From NCBI GenBank assembly GCA_024734555.1, contig JANPWX010000246.1:1762312-1826311 (forward strand): a stretch of DNA of 64,000 nucleotides, in the 5' to 3' direction. Below, piece by piece: positions 35,157 to 50,200 of this stretch. This DNA is from Trochalopteron elliotii (Eukaryota; Chordata; Aves; Passeriformes; Leiothrichidae). Position 1 is the first letter of the stretch, and each line of letters starts with the position of its first letter. Below the pieces are notes generated by a model, which saw nothing but the letters and a program-made list of their open reading frames with translations, did not search any database and had not been told where the DNA came from. Both the position numbers and the translations under genes were made by a program.

Positions 35157-38100
35157 CTGTGCATAAAGTAACAATACCTTCAAATTAAACACAGAGATAT
35201 ACTGAAAAGAAACTTTTTATCTTATGAACCTAAGAGTGTCCCATTCACAAATTCCTAAAGATAAAGTGCTATTTTAATACAAAGTACCTACTCAACTGTT
35301 AAACTGCTATATGAAAATAATACTTTCTAATTTTATATGACAGACAAAAATAGGAGCAATGGTCAGTTCCCATATATTTATGTTATTTTGCTATACAGCA
35401 TAGTCCACCTCAACTGAATTGCAGTGGCAACTTTTATTAATTTTGGGAGAAGAAGGAAAGTTAACTCAGTAATGAATGATTTTTAAATTCTCATGTCAAC
35501 ACAAACTGTTACAAGTAAAAAAAAAAAAAGTAATTTTTACACCTTAATTCTTTATCCCTATTTAAATCGGTATATGGAATAGCTGTTCCAGTCTGCTTCA
35601 AATTTGCTTGGGCAGCCTGCCTGATAATCAGATACTAAATGCTGTCTTTAGGAACACCTTTTTCAGAAGTGGCTGGATTTTTGCTTGACCAGAACAGCAC
35701 TGTTTGAAACAATGGCTGACCATAGCTATCAATCTGATGGTAACATTAACTCTAAAGCACTGCTATGGGGTCCATGTGAAAATCATCTTTAAAATCCCAG
35801 CACTTAACTGCAGATTATTTTAGCCAATAGAATAAAGGACTGCATGGAATCTGCTGCAAGGAAGGGAACAGAGAAGTGAAAGAAAAGTAGGGGGGAAAAA
35901 GAATTAGAGAAACAGCAGCAGCTTTAAAGATGAACAGAAGCTGATAGAAACCTGTAGGGAAAGCAAAGGCACTGCACAGACAGGCACTAACTCAAATTGT
36001 GAGGACCATTTAACTCTTGACTCTTGTGCTAACTTCCTAACACAAAAGTTGTTGGTATACCATTAAGCAGGGAAAATATTTCTAAATTCTATCTCAACTC
36101 ATGCATCAAAGATGAGAAACACAATATATTCCACTCCATTATTCTGATTCCCTTCGGTTAGAAAATGGTTGTTTCTTTGTTGCAGACTTCACTGATCTAG
36201 CCATATCTTGTAAAGTTAGGTGGATTTATTTACTTTTTATTTTAGAAGTCAATTTCTAAAACATTCTTAGCATGGTATTTCATTAGGTTATTTTGACACT
36301 CTAGTAGTACCATAGAATATGTTGCTATAGCAACCAATATTCTCACACTGATTATTAAAAGGATTGGTTTAATTCTGCAGAGTGTAGGTCATGAAAGACT
36401 ATTATTGCTAGGTATTTGCATAGACAAAGGAAGCAGACTAGAGGTCTTTCCTCTCTATTTATGATGCCATCTTCCATGGTGGCTGCCCTACACTTGTATT
36501 TTAAATCTCAGAATTGCTGTACCAGAGAATAAAGTACTTCTTGCCCCCAGGGAAAAAAAAGCAAACGACTGCAGCAGTGCTCAGCACAGAAGAGAAGGTA
36601 ACACACATTAGCTGTGACCTTACAAGCCAATGGAAGCAAATGAAGACAAAAGTCATATAAAAATGTCAGTGCACCTTGTAAAGGTAAAAAAAACACACAC
36701 ACGTAATGTAAGTAAGAAATTTTCAACACAACTAAAGGAAGATGAATTACAAGAGTCACTGAAAGAGGAACATGTGGGTATTTAGCCATTACAGGAACAG
36801 AGTGAAAAAAACCCATGCTAAACAATTACTAACGGTAAAAATAAAATACACAAGCAGAATGAGAGTTGTATATTTCTGTTAGATGTGTTTTATATAAATA
36901 GCCTAAGACAGAGTGTGAATCACAGAAATATAACGTCAATATGCATGAGAGGAATTGAAAAGTATATAGTCAGATCTCCTGATAATTTAAAAAAGGACCA
37001 GTCAATGCCAGAGTTCATTAGATACATGACTGGAATAAACTGACTGGTACCCTCATGCAACTAAACAATGCAGGTATGAACATGATACAGACTAATTTAC
37101 AGACTACTGCAGATCAGGGTTAGCTCTTTTAATACTTGCCAGATTTCTGCCACCAACAAGGCACTAGAAAGGAACCATTAGGAAAAGTCTATTTGGAGGG
37201 TGAAGGAACAGTTATTGCCATCACCTTTCTCACCCATTCCTGCCTGACGGAAGCCCAGTTCTTCCCAGAAATGGGAAAGAGATATGTGGGAATTACTGCA
37301 GGGAAAGAGAGCTGCATTTGCAAAGAGGAAGGAAGGAGTTAATAGCTGCACGAGAGAAAGGGGTCACAAGTGCCTCAAATTTGACAGACTGTGGTTGCAT
37401 ACCCTGGGAAGAGGGATGCATCTGGAGGAGGCAAACGAGATAGAGAAAAATCTACAATCAATTCACAGAGCTCAGACTGTCACACAAACCCATAAAACTC
37501 CAAACCCAGACCACACAGTTTCCTGTTACTCTCTCACAGCCTTCATTCCTTTCCCAGAACTCCCTAATTTTTCTGTTCTGTTATATAATTTAATTTTGCC
37601 TCTTTAGAGATCCTTTGAATGTGAAAATCTAATTCTGCGTGTGCTACTGGGAAGCCTTGATATAGCCCTGTAGGGAGAGTTTTAGTAAAACCAAAGTTAT
37701 TTATGCCCACTTCTCAGAAAATAAATAAATAAATAAAGTAGAAGATATTTCTGTCAACTAAAGAAAAACAGGAACAATCTAGAACCTCTCATTTATGCCT
37801 GTTTTGAGTTAAAACAAGCCAAACAAATGTAGTCAAAAATGCCATCTAAATCACAGTTACTCAATTAATTGAATTAGACATTATGAAATGGCAAAGTCAA
37901 TATAAACTGCAGTACTAAGCTTCAGTAAGGGAAGTTCTGCCTAAGTCAGAAGAGACACAAGCATAAGCAACATATATCCTCAAACAGAATAGACAGAAAA
38001 CCTTCCATGATATTAGATATGCTACGCAAAAGGAAACTTTGGTAGAGAAATAACAAGATATTAATAGAGAATTAAAGATTTATTAAAAGTTCTGGTTTTT

Positions 38101-39503
38101 ACTGGAACACTGAATCATGTATTGGACACTGCTTGCAGTAGTAAGAGGCTAACAAAGTGATTTCTCTGTGTAAAGAGAGAACAATAATGATACAGAAGTG
38201 AGAAAGTAGTAAGATCTAGCATAAGGACATTGGACCACTACAGTTAGTGACAAATACTCTTCAGACACTACTGAGCCTATCATATCACCTCTCATTTTCA
38301 TACTTAATGAGTACTTAAATCACATCTTCCAAAATTTAGGTATGGAAGCCTTCCTCTTCATGTCTCCATCTACATAAAATGCAAAATTTGTGCACTAGGA
38401 TACTTTAGATTGAAGGACACTTTTTATAAAGAGGCTATTTGTTCTTCAAAACACATATGTACATCAGATTCTCCATCACAATAAATTGGAATCTCTATCC
38501 TGATCTAAGAGAGAAGCCAATATTTATCAACAGAGAGAATGATGAATACAGACAGAAGAAGAAAAAGTCTGTTCTACTCTTAAAAGTCAACAAGAAGGTG
38601 AGAGCAGCTTTAATCCTAACTATGACTTACAGTTACCAAGTTCACAGCTCAGCAGCTGTACACCATGTATAAAACATACATAAATGCCTTTATGTATGGC
38701 CTTCTTTTTAACAGGTGTTTATTACTTCCTGTCTAACATACAACCTTATTACCTAGACAAGTTTTTTCAAGGAATACAGTAAATGATACAATATGTCTTA
38801 TTTCCTTTCAGTCCCTCTTTTTCTCAGCTTTTACTGAAGACTGGTCTGCTTTCTGCCTTGACATTTGTAAGCAGCCACTGCTAGGAAAAATATAACTCAA
38901 TTCCCTTGTTTCAGAATACATAGGAGACTTTCCTGTCCTAGTCCACTGAAACATAAAACCAAGTATCAAAATCTTTCCTTCTTGTATCTCTTTTTTTCAT
39001 AATATCCATTTGCAGAAGTATTTCACATACCCTTTCAAACAGTATCTGCTAGAGCAAAACAGCATCAGCAAACTATTAAAGGTACAAAATAACAGGACAT
39101 TTACCATTTTCTATTGCATCATAGCTGTGGAGACACAAACATTATCTTCTCATTTATCTTTGTAAGAAAACAGTATTTTTAAATGGAGCAGCAAGGATGA
39201 AATCCAGAAGGCAATATCCTTCTGTTTACAGGAGGCAGAAAGCAACCACACATTTGATAAGCCAAATGCTGCCACTCAGTCTGAAACAATGAGGTCAGCA
39301 GAAAGTTTCTTCTGTAGAAATAATTTGTCAAATGTGTATATTCTATCATTCTAGCAGAGATGTGCTTCTAACTCTCCTTGGCCCAAATGATATGTACCTT
39401 ACACGGTGAAATATAAGCAAAAAATTACAGTTCTGTTACCTAATATTCTATTTTGACATTATACTAAGAACTAATAGAACAGGAAACTGTTCCTGAATCT
39501 CTT
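35157..39503. other. Intron or 3' UTR region, non-coding
   Basis: About 4.3 kb without a clear exon. An (AAAT)n microsatellite lies at about 37719-37737. If 39504-39650 is an alternative last exon, the part directly left of it would be its 3' UTR; a minus-strand AATAAA (plus TTTATT near 38718) is one possible polyA signal about 0.8 kb downstream. Confidence 0.45.
37719..37737 (+). repeat. (AAAT)n microsatellite
   Basis: About four and a half copies of AAAT (AAATAAATAAATAAATAAAG). Confidence 0.8.
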
Positions 39504-39650
39504 CTATAAATTAGGATAAGGAGGTCGATCTCTGCCACGGCTGCCCCCAGCAGCTGCAGCAGTCAAGCCAGGGACAGAAGAGCTGGGACAGTGTTCTGTG
39601 CTCTCAGTGCTCCCCCTACTGCTGCCCAGGCTGCTCTCAGGGGAAAATGC
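39504..39650 (-). CDS. Possible alternative last exon of the unidentified gene
   Basis: On the minus strand a strong acceptor (a T- and C-rich tract ending TATACCTCAG) opens 48 codons from AFSPESSL to RDRPPYPNL and then TAG. The entry phase is 0, matching the exit phase of 55428-55603. The translation is serine-rich, then has an alanine/glycine stretch and a proline-rich end, in keeping with its neighbours. No donor fits the phase-0 entry of the next exon (35016-35156): the GT sites are weak and in phase 1. So it is either an alternative terminal exon giving a shorter protein, or a false acceptor in GC-richer sequence. Confidence 0.4.
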   Translation of the reverse strand, partial: AFSPESSLGSSRGSTESTEHCPSSSVPGLTAAAAGGSRGRDRPPYPNL

Positions 39651-40964
39651 CTGAGGTATACGGAAGAAAAAAAGAGCATTAGGACATGACACAACACAGT
39701 TACTATTTTGCTGCAGCAGCATCTCCACATTAAGCAAATATGCCCTTCTCAGATTCAGTAAGGATCCCAAAAAGGAGGAGCCTCAACTATGACATAAATC
39801 CTATGTCTGACAGACAGTGAAAAATTTTGGGAACGTGGGCGCACCTTTCCCACATCCCCCAAGGCCTTCTCCCTACTAATGTTTTTCTGTTTCCCATCCT
39901 CATTATTTTGTCTTTCACCTTACACTGCACATCTGCTGCCATTCTTTTATGAACATGTTCCAAATTTGCATTTCTTTCATTTGCTATGATTCTGGTTAGA
40001 GTTTGACTGCATGCCCTGTATTCTGCAAAGAAGTATCAGGAAGACAAAGACAGTCTTGTACCTAGAGCAGCAAAATGATGGAGAAATGTACTGTGTACCT
40101 GCCTCTGCCTTAACCCCTGTGGGATGCTAGACATGTTTCAACATCTCCAAGACGGTCACTAAGTTTGTGTTCCTGATCTGCTGGTTATGCTGAAACTGAG
40201 GGTGAGTTTGCACAAATTCTGGGCTACATCAGGAATGATCTTGAGAGATTCTGTGACTATTTTCAGTGGTATATGAGCCTAAGTACCCTGCAAGCTCAGC
40301 TCTTGCAATCCCAGATGTGGAATCTTGGTCTCTACATCACTGCACATCAACCCAGCTGCATGTGATAATATTTTCTGACTAGGGCTCCAAAAGAAACCCC
40401 ACATCTGAAGAGGTCACACCCTTTAACTCAAGATCACAGTGATGTCTGATTCTGAGGAGAAATTCCTGTAACATGAAGTCAGTAGAGCCAAGTGAAATGA
40501 CTGCATGTAGCAAACACAAAATGTATGAACTTTAGGCAAATGTGATTAATTCACATTATATGAGGAAAACCACATGATTGTGTAGTTGCTGCCCCTCAGT
40601 GGGCAAGTGCTATTGACACCTATCAAGATGAGCACCCCAAAATTACAGACCCACTGTCTCCAGAGCAGGATCTGACATAATACAGGAAAACATCCTGGAA
40701 CCAAATGGCAAGTACAATGCATACTGAATTAAGGTCAAAATTTCAAGTAAAGATGAAATTATAAAATTAGTATATCTGGACATGTATTGAAGTAGAGCAA
40801 TACATTTGAAATCTTTAATTCATCCTTGCATGTAGCATAAATAATGAATATTAAGATGATTCTGAATCTTTGCACTACTCTCATAAAAGGATGCAACCAT
40901 TCATCAAATAAAAGTTTTAGGATTTAAAAACCTAATAGGTAATCTGTTCTCTCAAGTGATCAGT
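39651..40964. other. Intron, non-coding
   Basis: No gene or repeat recognised. Confidence 0.45.
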
Positions 40965-41232
40965 TACAGGACCTGAGGGAATGACCTGAAGTTGTGTCAG
41001 GGGAGGTTTATGTTGGATATTAGAAAAGGGTTCTTCACCCAGAGGGTGATTGGTCACTGGAACAGGCTCCCCAGGTCACTGGTCATAGCACCAGCCTGAC
41101 AGAGCTCAGGGAGCATCCTGGACAATGCTCTCAGGCAGAGGGTGTGACTCTTGGGGATGGTGTTGTGCAGGGCCAGGAACTGGACTTGATGACCCTTGTG
41201 GGTCCCTTCCAACTCAGTTAATTCTGTGGTTT
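40965..41232 (+). mobile_element. CR1 LINE 3' fragment
   Basis: Plus-strand CR1 end: GGTTTATGTTGGATATTAG, then TTCTTCACCCAGAGGGTGATTGG, then GGACTTGATGACCCTTGTGGGTCCCTTCCAACTCAG and a short ATTCTGTGG tail. It belongs to a different CR1 subfamily from the copies ending at 21710 and 53104 (hallmark CACCCAGAGGGTGATTGG). It is 5'-truncated and antisense to the host gene. The plus-strand frame 41125-41358 runs out of it and is not a gene. Confidence 0.9.
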
Positions 41233-44200
41233 AATATAAGTTATTTGTTTAATATATGGATTAAGCTATTTCTCTATAATGTATCAAAACATAGGCACTT
41301 CCATAACTTACTCCACTCTAATATATGTGTTTGGGACAGGATTGAACTGCCAAGTTAATTTCTCTTTCTTAACATAAGCTAAAATAAAGTGAACCTGTGT
41401 TTTAAATACTTGTCCAACTTTGAGCACTTACCTAATACTAATAAATCCCACTACTTGCACACTTAGTTTTAAATGTTTAATATCAAAGCACTTCAAATGC
41501 TTTATTTTTATCATGAAAAAGAACTTAGCACATGAAGCATAAAGACCTGAAACAGAATTTACCCACAAAGTCACAGAGACTGCAAGGACACTCTGCTACA
41601 GAAATGTGTTTTACAGGAATGCCTTTCCATAATAGGTTTGACCTATGTTGGTATGTAGGAAGGGTACACACATATGGGCTGTGCAAAAAGGAGAGGAATT
41701 TGGTAACTTTTTTTTTGAACCTTGAAATTTAACCACAGGAACAGCTCCAATTAAGTTAATGGAATTTCTCATGTTAATGACAGACTAACGCGTCTCCCTG
41801 AATCAATATGCACATGACTCACTCCAAAATGTGACTCACTGAAAAACTCATGTAGCAGATGAAAAAGAAGAAACTGATAATGAACGGCATAGGAGCCCAC
41901 AGAAAAGCAAAATCAAGTGTTAATAATTTTAAAAATATTAAATAGAATTAAAGCCTACAGAATTTTTGCTCTTGCATGAAGGAAAAAATGATAATTCAAA
42001 GTAATGACCACCATTTTTGGCTTTAAATGTCTTGAGAAAATAGCTGCACAGAGAATAGCTACAGAGGCATCTCTCTATTTAACAGCCCTATACCACCTGA
42101 ATGTTATCATATAACATTTGAAAACCTCAGTGCTATATAACTGCCATGAAAATCAGTGGAAAACCATGCATTTTTCCTTTTCTAAAATTGTGAAAAGAGG
42201 GTGGTAAGTGGGTGGCAGTATGATGAAACTTATAGAAAATACATTATTTGTCATGAAATAGAGCACAAGGAAGAGAAATTAAAGTAGGGGAAAAAATCAG
42301 GTGGTACAAGAGTAGGCAGAAGTCACCACTTTATTACTCCTCCAGTGCACAGTTTTTTTGTTTAACACACATTCTCAGTAGAAATATGTTAATGAAAATG
42401 CAGTTATTATTCCATTAAGTCGCTGTTGGCTTAATAAAGGACATAAAAGAAAATCATACCTCAACAGACAAAGCCTATCTAAAGAAGAACTATATGCAGT
42501 ACTGAGTTAGTCATCTGAAGACGAATGCTGGTTGAGAGTGAAAAATCAAAAGAGCTTTGAAGAACATTTTTGCTACAGGATTTACAGATCCAGCAGTAAC
42601 AAATTACTAGTGGTTTGCCATATTGGCAGCCAAGTGCTAAGCAAAATGTAAACACAACACAGTAGAACAGCTGACAGCTGAAATGTCTTAGCGGGCTATA
42701 GAAGTTGAAGGCCTAACTGGAGAAGATCAGTCAAAGAGTAATCTCTTTTGTTCTCGGAAGTTCAAGCAATGGCTGATATTCCTCTAGAGGTGTTGAAAAG
42801 GATCACACACAACCCCTACCAGAGATGCAGAATACTATCAACTGGAGAACAGCGCTCTCAATGCAGCCTGATTTACATGGCACGTGGGAGCAGCATCCAA
42901 AATCATCTTCACTAGGAAGGCAAAGTCTTTGCTATGGCTGGTAGGAAAATCTGCCAGTGTGAAGTTCACATACTGCAACTTACTGCTTTTTCCTGTCTTA
43001 TATAATTAAACCAGTGATGTCACTGCAGTCATCTCAATAACCACTGCTGCCAGAAGATGTAGGATAGGTATTGTTCTTTTAGTCTGTAGTAGATTCAACA
43101 CTGGACACTCAGATCCACTGCAATACCAGCACACCTTTATGCTCTTTTCCAGACACATTCTTAAGTAGCTGAAGACTTAATATTTAAATTATTTCTACAG
43201 CCAGTCATAATATAATGTCTTAAAGTTCCTATAAAATACAAATAAACAAGTCAGTCAGTAAACTGTTTTTATCAATAACTCCTATGAAGCACGACATGTC
43301 TTAGGAAGTATCAAGAACTAGGTGACTGTGATTTGTTAAAATTATTTAGATTTCTTAAAGAAAACAGCACTGACAGAGGCACAGGCAAGGAAATAAATAT
43401 TCCAATATCCATAAGTAAGCAACTATTAATAATTGAAAGAAAGAGCAGGTTAGCAATAAAAAAAGTGATTATATTTTAATATGATTTTTGTCTAAGTTTG
43501 ACAGGCAGTATAGAGGCTGCTTCTTTGCAGATTGTGAACAGCCCATATTTCAGAGATATTAGGCAGAGCACCAATATCAACAAAAACAATAATGGTAGTA
43601 TTAATGCAAATTGCTTAATCTCAAATAACTACTGAGGCAAATAAAATTGAAGAACCTCTTCCAAGATTTTCCCTCATGACACTAAACTGAAACTTATGGT
43701 AAGTTTAGGAAAGATAGATGCCAAGAGAAGAGAAATGAAAATAAAGACTCAAAAACTGTGTAAGTCATTCAACTCTCACATTTCTCTGGAAAAATAAAAA
43801 AACTGGTGAAGACCAATACATGCATAATGTGACATGACACATCAAGTAAATCTGGTTTCTGATTCTAATCTTAGTTTAAAAACTCATACCACTGAACTCA
43901 GGCAAGGATTCCAGTATCTATTAAAGTCAGAGAAAAGCTAAAGGGAGCATTTCTAGCACACTCTTGATGTTCATGGGCAAACTTTTCTAATGCATGTAAA
44001 TATCAGGCACTTGCCCTTAAGTGAATTCCTTGAGATATTATATTTTATAGAGGTATAGGAATCTGGTCCAGCATATTTTTATATTCATTTTCTGCTTGCT
44101 AAGTTTATTAACAGGGGCTCAAAAAATCTGTCAACAGAATAAAATGAAACTCTATGTTATGAGTGGTCAACTGTTTCAAGACTTAAGGACAAAAATACTG

Positions 44201-47200
44201 AATTTATTTTATATGTCTATTACAAAATACATCTGCTTGTTGCCGTTAGGCTAGAATAAAAATGAAATCAAACAAGCAGTCCAAACAAACTGCTCAACGA
44301 TCTAATTTCAGCTACTAAACAATTTTTAATTAGAGCATTATTTTGTATTAGCTTACCATGGGTGGTCATTTTGCCATCTGAAATATGGCACACTATTCAC
44401 CATTAGCATTATTTGTATACTTCTTACTAAGAAGTGAAGAAAGGAAAGTGAGACTGCTGCTTCTAAGAAAGTACCTACTTAATTAACTTTAAAAGAATCA
44501 TTGAATAAAATACAGTGAAACCATACATTTAATCTCCACCCCTTATGGGATCCTGTAGAAGTTCACATAGCTCGAATGGATTAGCAGGCTCCATTTTGTG
44601 GTTATACCATTGTGATAAAACGATGCTGTTCCGCTCACTACAGGAAACAACAGAGACATACCCATATGGTTCTTATTTTTCTCATGCATTTCCTGTCAGA
44701 GGGTGGTCATCAGATTTCACTGCAAGTTCCAAGCCTAATGACTTTGTTCTTACACTAATGGATTAGACATGGAATCAGTGTTGACTTGAGGTATATACAA
44801 AAACATTTGGGTTTTTTTTCCCTCTACTGTTTGCAACTTGATGTGTAGGTATAACACTCATTTATTCTGAATGTCACTACGTATTATAAAAAACAATCAA
44901 ATCTGCATTGGTACCTATGGACAACAGTGTTAAGAGTTCTAAAATATACCAGAAATTCCCACCTCTTAAAATGCAGAAACATCAAAAGCTAAAACATTCT
45001 AGAACATTAGAATGTAGTTTTTATTTAGATTGCAGGACAGATTCTCCTTCTTTCCTCATTAACTCAGTTACCTTTTCCCTCAGGTAAATATCTACATACA
45101 ACCAGGAAAAATAAATCTTCTACACATCTAAGCTCAGTCTTCTTATATTTTACCAAAAGGAGTTTTTCCAAAGAGCAAAAAATACGTTTTCAGAAATTAA
45201 AATTTGATTGTACGTAAACGTTGGCAAAGTCTTTCATATTCCTTTCAGATCTCATACATGGTTCCATACTCTATTGCTCAAACATGATAAGCCAATATAC
45301 CTTTGGAGTATCAGCACCCCTACTGGTGATGCCATAAATCACATAGGCAGAAAATGTATTTTGAGAAAACCAAGGAACATGAAGAGAACTTTTTGTTCTC
45401 TTGTGAAGGAGAATCGGAAAATGTGATTCTGACTGGATCACTGAGAACAGTCTGAGGAGAGGAGAAACCCAAGGGAAAGGAGGATAAGAGTCCATGTCAG
45501 ATTTTTTTTTTGACAATAAAGACTTCTAAGGAAGGTCAGTGCTTGAGGGAAGCACCTCTGATGACCAATAACTTAAGTCTTTCTAATCATTTGGTTTTAT
45601 AATAATATCACAAAGAGAGTTGATGTTAACATTTAAAAAGTCACCTGTCTGGGTGGAAATCTCATGGTATTACCTTCTCATTCTGTTCTCCAGAAGTGAC
45701 TGGAACTCTCTTGGAAGGTTGCAAATGAATCTGGAGACTGCAGCTTAAAAATCGGCATCGTGTTGTACATTACTGAATACTCTCAGGATGACGGGCCCTC
45801 AGGGTATCCAAAAAAATGGAAGAGATGGGGGTTCTGCTATGCAGCACTGGCAACAGTGGCACAGGCAGCTCAAGGATGTTAAAAAAAAATCATGAAACAC
45901 GGATGAGAAAGAAGTTTCTCTAAAGCACTGAGTAACATATAAAGAAGATATTTAATGAAAGCAAATATATTTCATATTGGGAAGGTGATTTCAAGATCAG
46001 TTCTGATAAAGTCCTCAGACCTTGGCTAATCCTGCTGAGATTAGGAGATATCTTTGATGTTCATCTAAGTATAATGAAACAGAGATGACTCTTCAAATTA
46101 CATATATGCTCAGTACTGAACTAAAATTGTACTTGTAAAAAAAAGAAAAATCTACTGTAGTCAATTTTTTAAAACCTAGCTGTCAAACAGAATTTTTGAG
46201 TAGACAAAATTTTACTCATTATTGCCATAGCACCCCAAATTTACACACAGCTTTATAACCATAAAGACAAACAAGCTCTTTGATCTGAAAAGCTTGTATT
46301 ATAATTACTTTACACAGAAAAAAATTCTAAACCCATATCCAAGATCCTTATGTCAAAGATTTAGCTGAAATGAAATGGTCCACAGCAGGACAAGTCAAAG
46401 TGCTTGGCAGCATGGAAAGGCTTACATAGAAAATAAACTTGAAAATGCTACAATTACATAGTCAGGGAAAGGAAAGCTTTAAGAAAGAACAAGCCTGTAG
46501 TATTGCAAATTGTGGAGGGTGTGCACAAAGCATTTGTTCTTTTCTACTCTGTCAGATTTCACCATACAAGAATAAATGGAAGCATATACTCGGCCAATAA
46601 AAGAAAATGCCTATGTCTAGAGCACAGGTTCTGCAAAACAGCAATACAGGGTCATGGTGGTAAACAATGTGACAGACTGGAGCAAAAGGATTAGATACCT
46701 TTAGGCTTCACCACTGCAAGCTAAACACATAACAGCAAGAGAGATGCATTTTTCTGTAAGCTATTTTCCTGCTAGTACCTGATAGTCAAGGAATTTGCCG
46801 TGCACACATAATTGCACAGACTGCTTAAATATTCCAGAAAATCATTCAAGTGGAAAAAAGAGTAGATACTTTTTAATGCAGATTAAGTGAACTGGTGGTT
46901 TGGCCAGCACCTTCCCCTAGTTATACTTAACTCCATGTAGTTTAAATCATAGTAAGTGTTGTCATGTTTTGAGATTTTATATTCTTGAACAAGCACTGGC
47001 TTTCTCATGGGGTAGGTCTGTGCAGCTCACTGGAGGATTGTCTAACAATCCTTCTACCCAAAATCACAGCAGCAGGGAGCTGCAGGCTAATTCAGTTGAC
47101 TGTGAAGCATGATACCAGGCAAATTATTTTGTGTAGAGTTCCATACAGCTGCTATTAGGAGCCCTCTAACATAAATTTTTACAACACTGTGCTGAAACAT

Positions 47201-50200
47201 AGCCTAACCTAAAGATACAGAACATAATCTTTTTTAAGAGCTATAGAATACACGTTAGGAAAGGATACATTTGAAATGTCTGAACTCCTCTTCACTAAGT
47301 AGCCTAAAAGAGGGGGAAAAAAATTGTATTGAGTTGGTTTCCCTCTGCTTCTTTGTAATCACCAGCTCATGTTTAAATAGAATTTAGAAATCATTTTGTA
47401 AAGCAGTTTATGGAAAGTATATAATTTCATGTTGACCAAGTGCATGTTCAGTACTGGATGTCCCATTATAAATAGTTAATGAAAAAAGTAGCAGCAACAA
47501 CAGTTCTCAGTGGCAAACACTACTGTGAGCACTAGAAATTTGGAGTAGCAGATGGTTTTTAGTTGGGTGGTAGCTTTTAAAATCAATTTTTAAAGTTATA
47601 TAATCTTATCTTCAGAGAGTGGGTAGACCTTTCCAACAAGGGAATCTCAAGAAGTTCTGTTTAAATATCCTGGGAAAGATGGCCTTCATACTTTTACTTC
47701 CCATAGAAATAAGATTCCATTATTTGCAAGTACATGCTTGGAAAATAGGATTCATAACTGAACTGGGTAAAAGAGCAACTTAATGCAAAAATTTTGCAAC
47801 ATCAGAATTTGGCAATATCTAAACTATCTAATACTATTATAAAAAGAGAATTCATCAAAGCAACAATCTTCCAAACACTGTCTCTCAGTACAATTCTCTT
47901 CCTTTTTTTTTAATACCTCATAAATACCTGCAAAATACATTGAAGCTTTATTATCAAATTCAGCAAATGTTACTATATTAAATAATTTAAAATTTATCTG
48001 TTTCTGTCCTTGAAGCCAAATACAATCAGGCCTGATTATCTTACTATTCCCTAATGAATAGTACAACCAAAATTGTTCTGGAATGTGTTTTTAATGTATC
48101 CTAATTAGTAAGCCATTGTATATACTTCTGGCTTGCTCATCATCATTGCTCTGTGAAATTTTGTATCCCTCTCTCAATAATGCATGGATGCAAGTGTGCA
48201 GTGTTTTTAAAGGCTCAAGGCAGCAATTATTTTACTCAAGCATTTTTGGTCACTCTTAGCTATTATATTTCTATCCGGCCATTATTTATTTAAATGTTAT
48301 ATTAAAAGTAAAAACCAAAATAATATTCTTGAATAGTGCTACTGAATAGTTTTCTTCAATATGCTTCAACAAGTTCTAGTCATTATTACTTTGTGAAATT
48401 AAAAGAAAAGTGTGCTTTTTATAAAAAAAGTTGTTCTTTTTCTTAGAGAAAAAAAAAAGCATAAATTTTATCCACCCTAACATATGCTCTTAGTCAAATT
48501 CTTTCAAAACTACATAATTCTATGCTTTTGAATCTCTTCTCAGATACAAACCAGACAAAATTATAGTTTTATTGCTGTTATATACCCTCATCTTGATATT
48601 CTGACATAAGAGTAAAAAATGTATCTTTGAATATGTACCATCACTGTTTTCAGCAATGTTATTATATTTATAAGTATATTTTTCTTCACTTTCTCAACAT
48701 GCACAAGTAACTTTCCACTCTGGATGACAGAATTAAGCAGAAACTGACATTTATATGCCTCTGATGAAATCCAAATATTTTCCCTGAGACTACACAGAAC
48801 TTTTCCTTATGTTTAAATTTAAATTACTTACTATTATTAATTAATAATTACTTTATTATCTATTATATAACCACAATCAATTTAAACAGATATGCTGCTG
48901 CCACTTCTGTCAAATCCCTCTGTAGTGCAGCTACTGCATGGTTTTACTATCTTCAGTTTAAAAAAAATAAATTAGGGACATCTAAAGTTTCTCAGTATTT
49001 ATGCCATGTAATTAAGCAAAATCCTTTAACATATACTTTGCTTTTAAGAACACAGAAAACTCTCTGGAACTGTTTCTTTAATCTCAACTCATGTCACAAA
49101 TCCAAAGACAGTAAGATATTTCATCTGCACTTGAAAATCAATAACACTTTTTTTTATTATACTTCTGAACACAACAGCATAAATGCAAAAGCAAAGATTG
49201 CAAGCAGTCACCTACTACACAAGATTAAACAGACTGTTCTGAAGAATATACTCCAATTTGGAGCCTCAGTTCTACTGAAGTGTCACATTTTAGAATTAGT
49301 GTTAGTTCAAAAAATCTCAGGAGTTGTCAAAAAATATGGAATAGTTATGGTTTCTACATGAAAAAACCCCACATTTTCAAAATAAGGACTGAAATAAACT
49401 TTTAAATACAGAGTAAGATAAAGCCTTTTTACGAGTCAATTTTAGGAAAATATTTTTCAAATAAAACATCAAGTTTACAAAAGAAAAATTCTGAGATTTA
49501 TTGTATCCAACATGTACATCTAGCAAATGTATGTAGACACACACACAAGTGGAGAACTTCTTAATCCCTGCTTTTCGTTTTGCAGCCACAGGCTGTCCAA
49601 AGCGAGTAAAAAGTAAAATATTCTGATATCCATAGGGATTTCTTACATGTACAAAAAGCCCATATTTTTATTTTCTGATATTATTTTTTTAAGAAAAGCA
49701 ATGTGCAAATACATTGCAATAAAGATGGTGCATTTTCGGGTTTAATAATACAATTAGAATTATTTGTCCTCACATGAATACATATACAGGAGTCTCACAC
49801 CTGACAGGAAACTGGTAATGATCTTAGAATGCCACAGACAGAGGAATCTACAGCAATTTTCTTGCCAGAGCTCAGGATCCTCACAGTGCACTTTGACAGT
49901 CTTCTATTCATTTTCCTGACACACCTAATTTTTCTGGATCCCTGCTTTGTACATCATACCTATTTAAATTTTCTTGCTGGCTGGTGAATTCACAGAGATT
50001 GTTTGAATACACACTCGGTGCGTAACGTCTTTGCCATGATACATTCCTAAATTTAGTCCTGATGTTTTAGTTTGTAGTTTAAACATATGTCATGATGTTT
50101 CATAAATTTTTCTCCTAGAGGAATTAAAGGTGCTCATTCTGAAGCAGTCTGGACTATCAATTGTGCTAAAATGCACAACTTTAATGCAGCAAAGAAAAAA

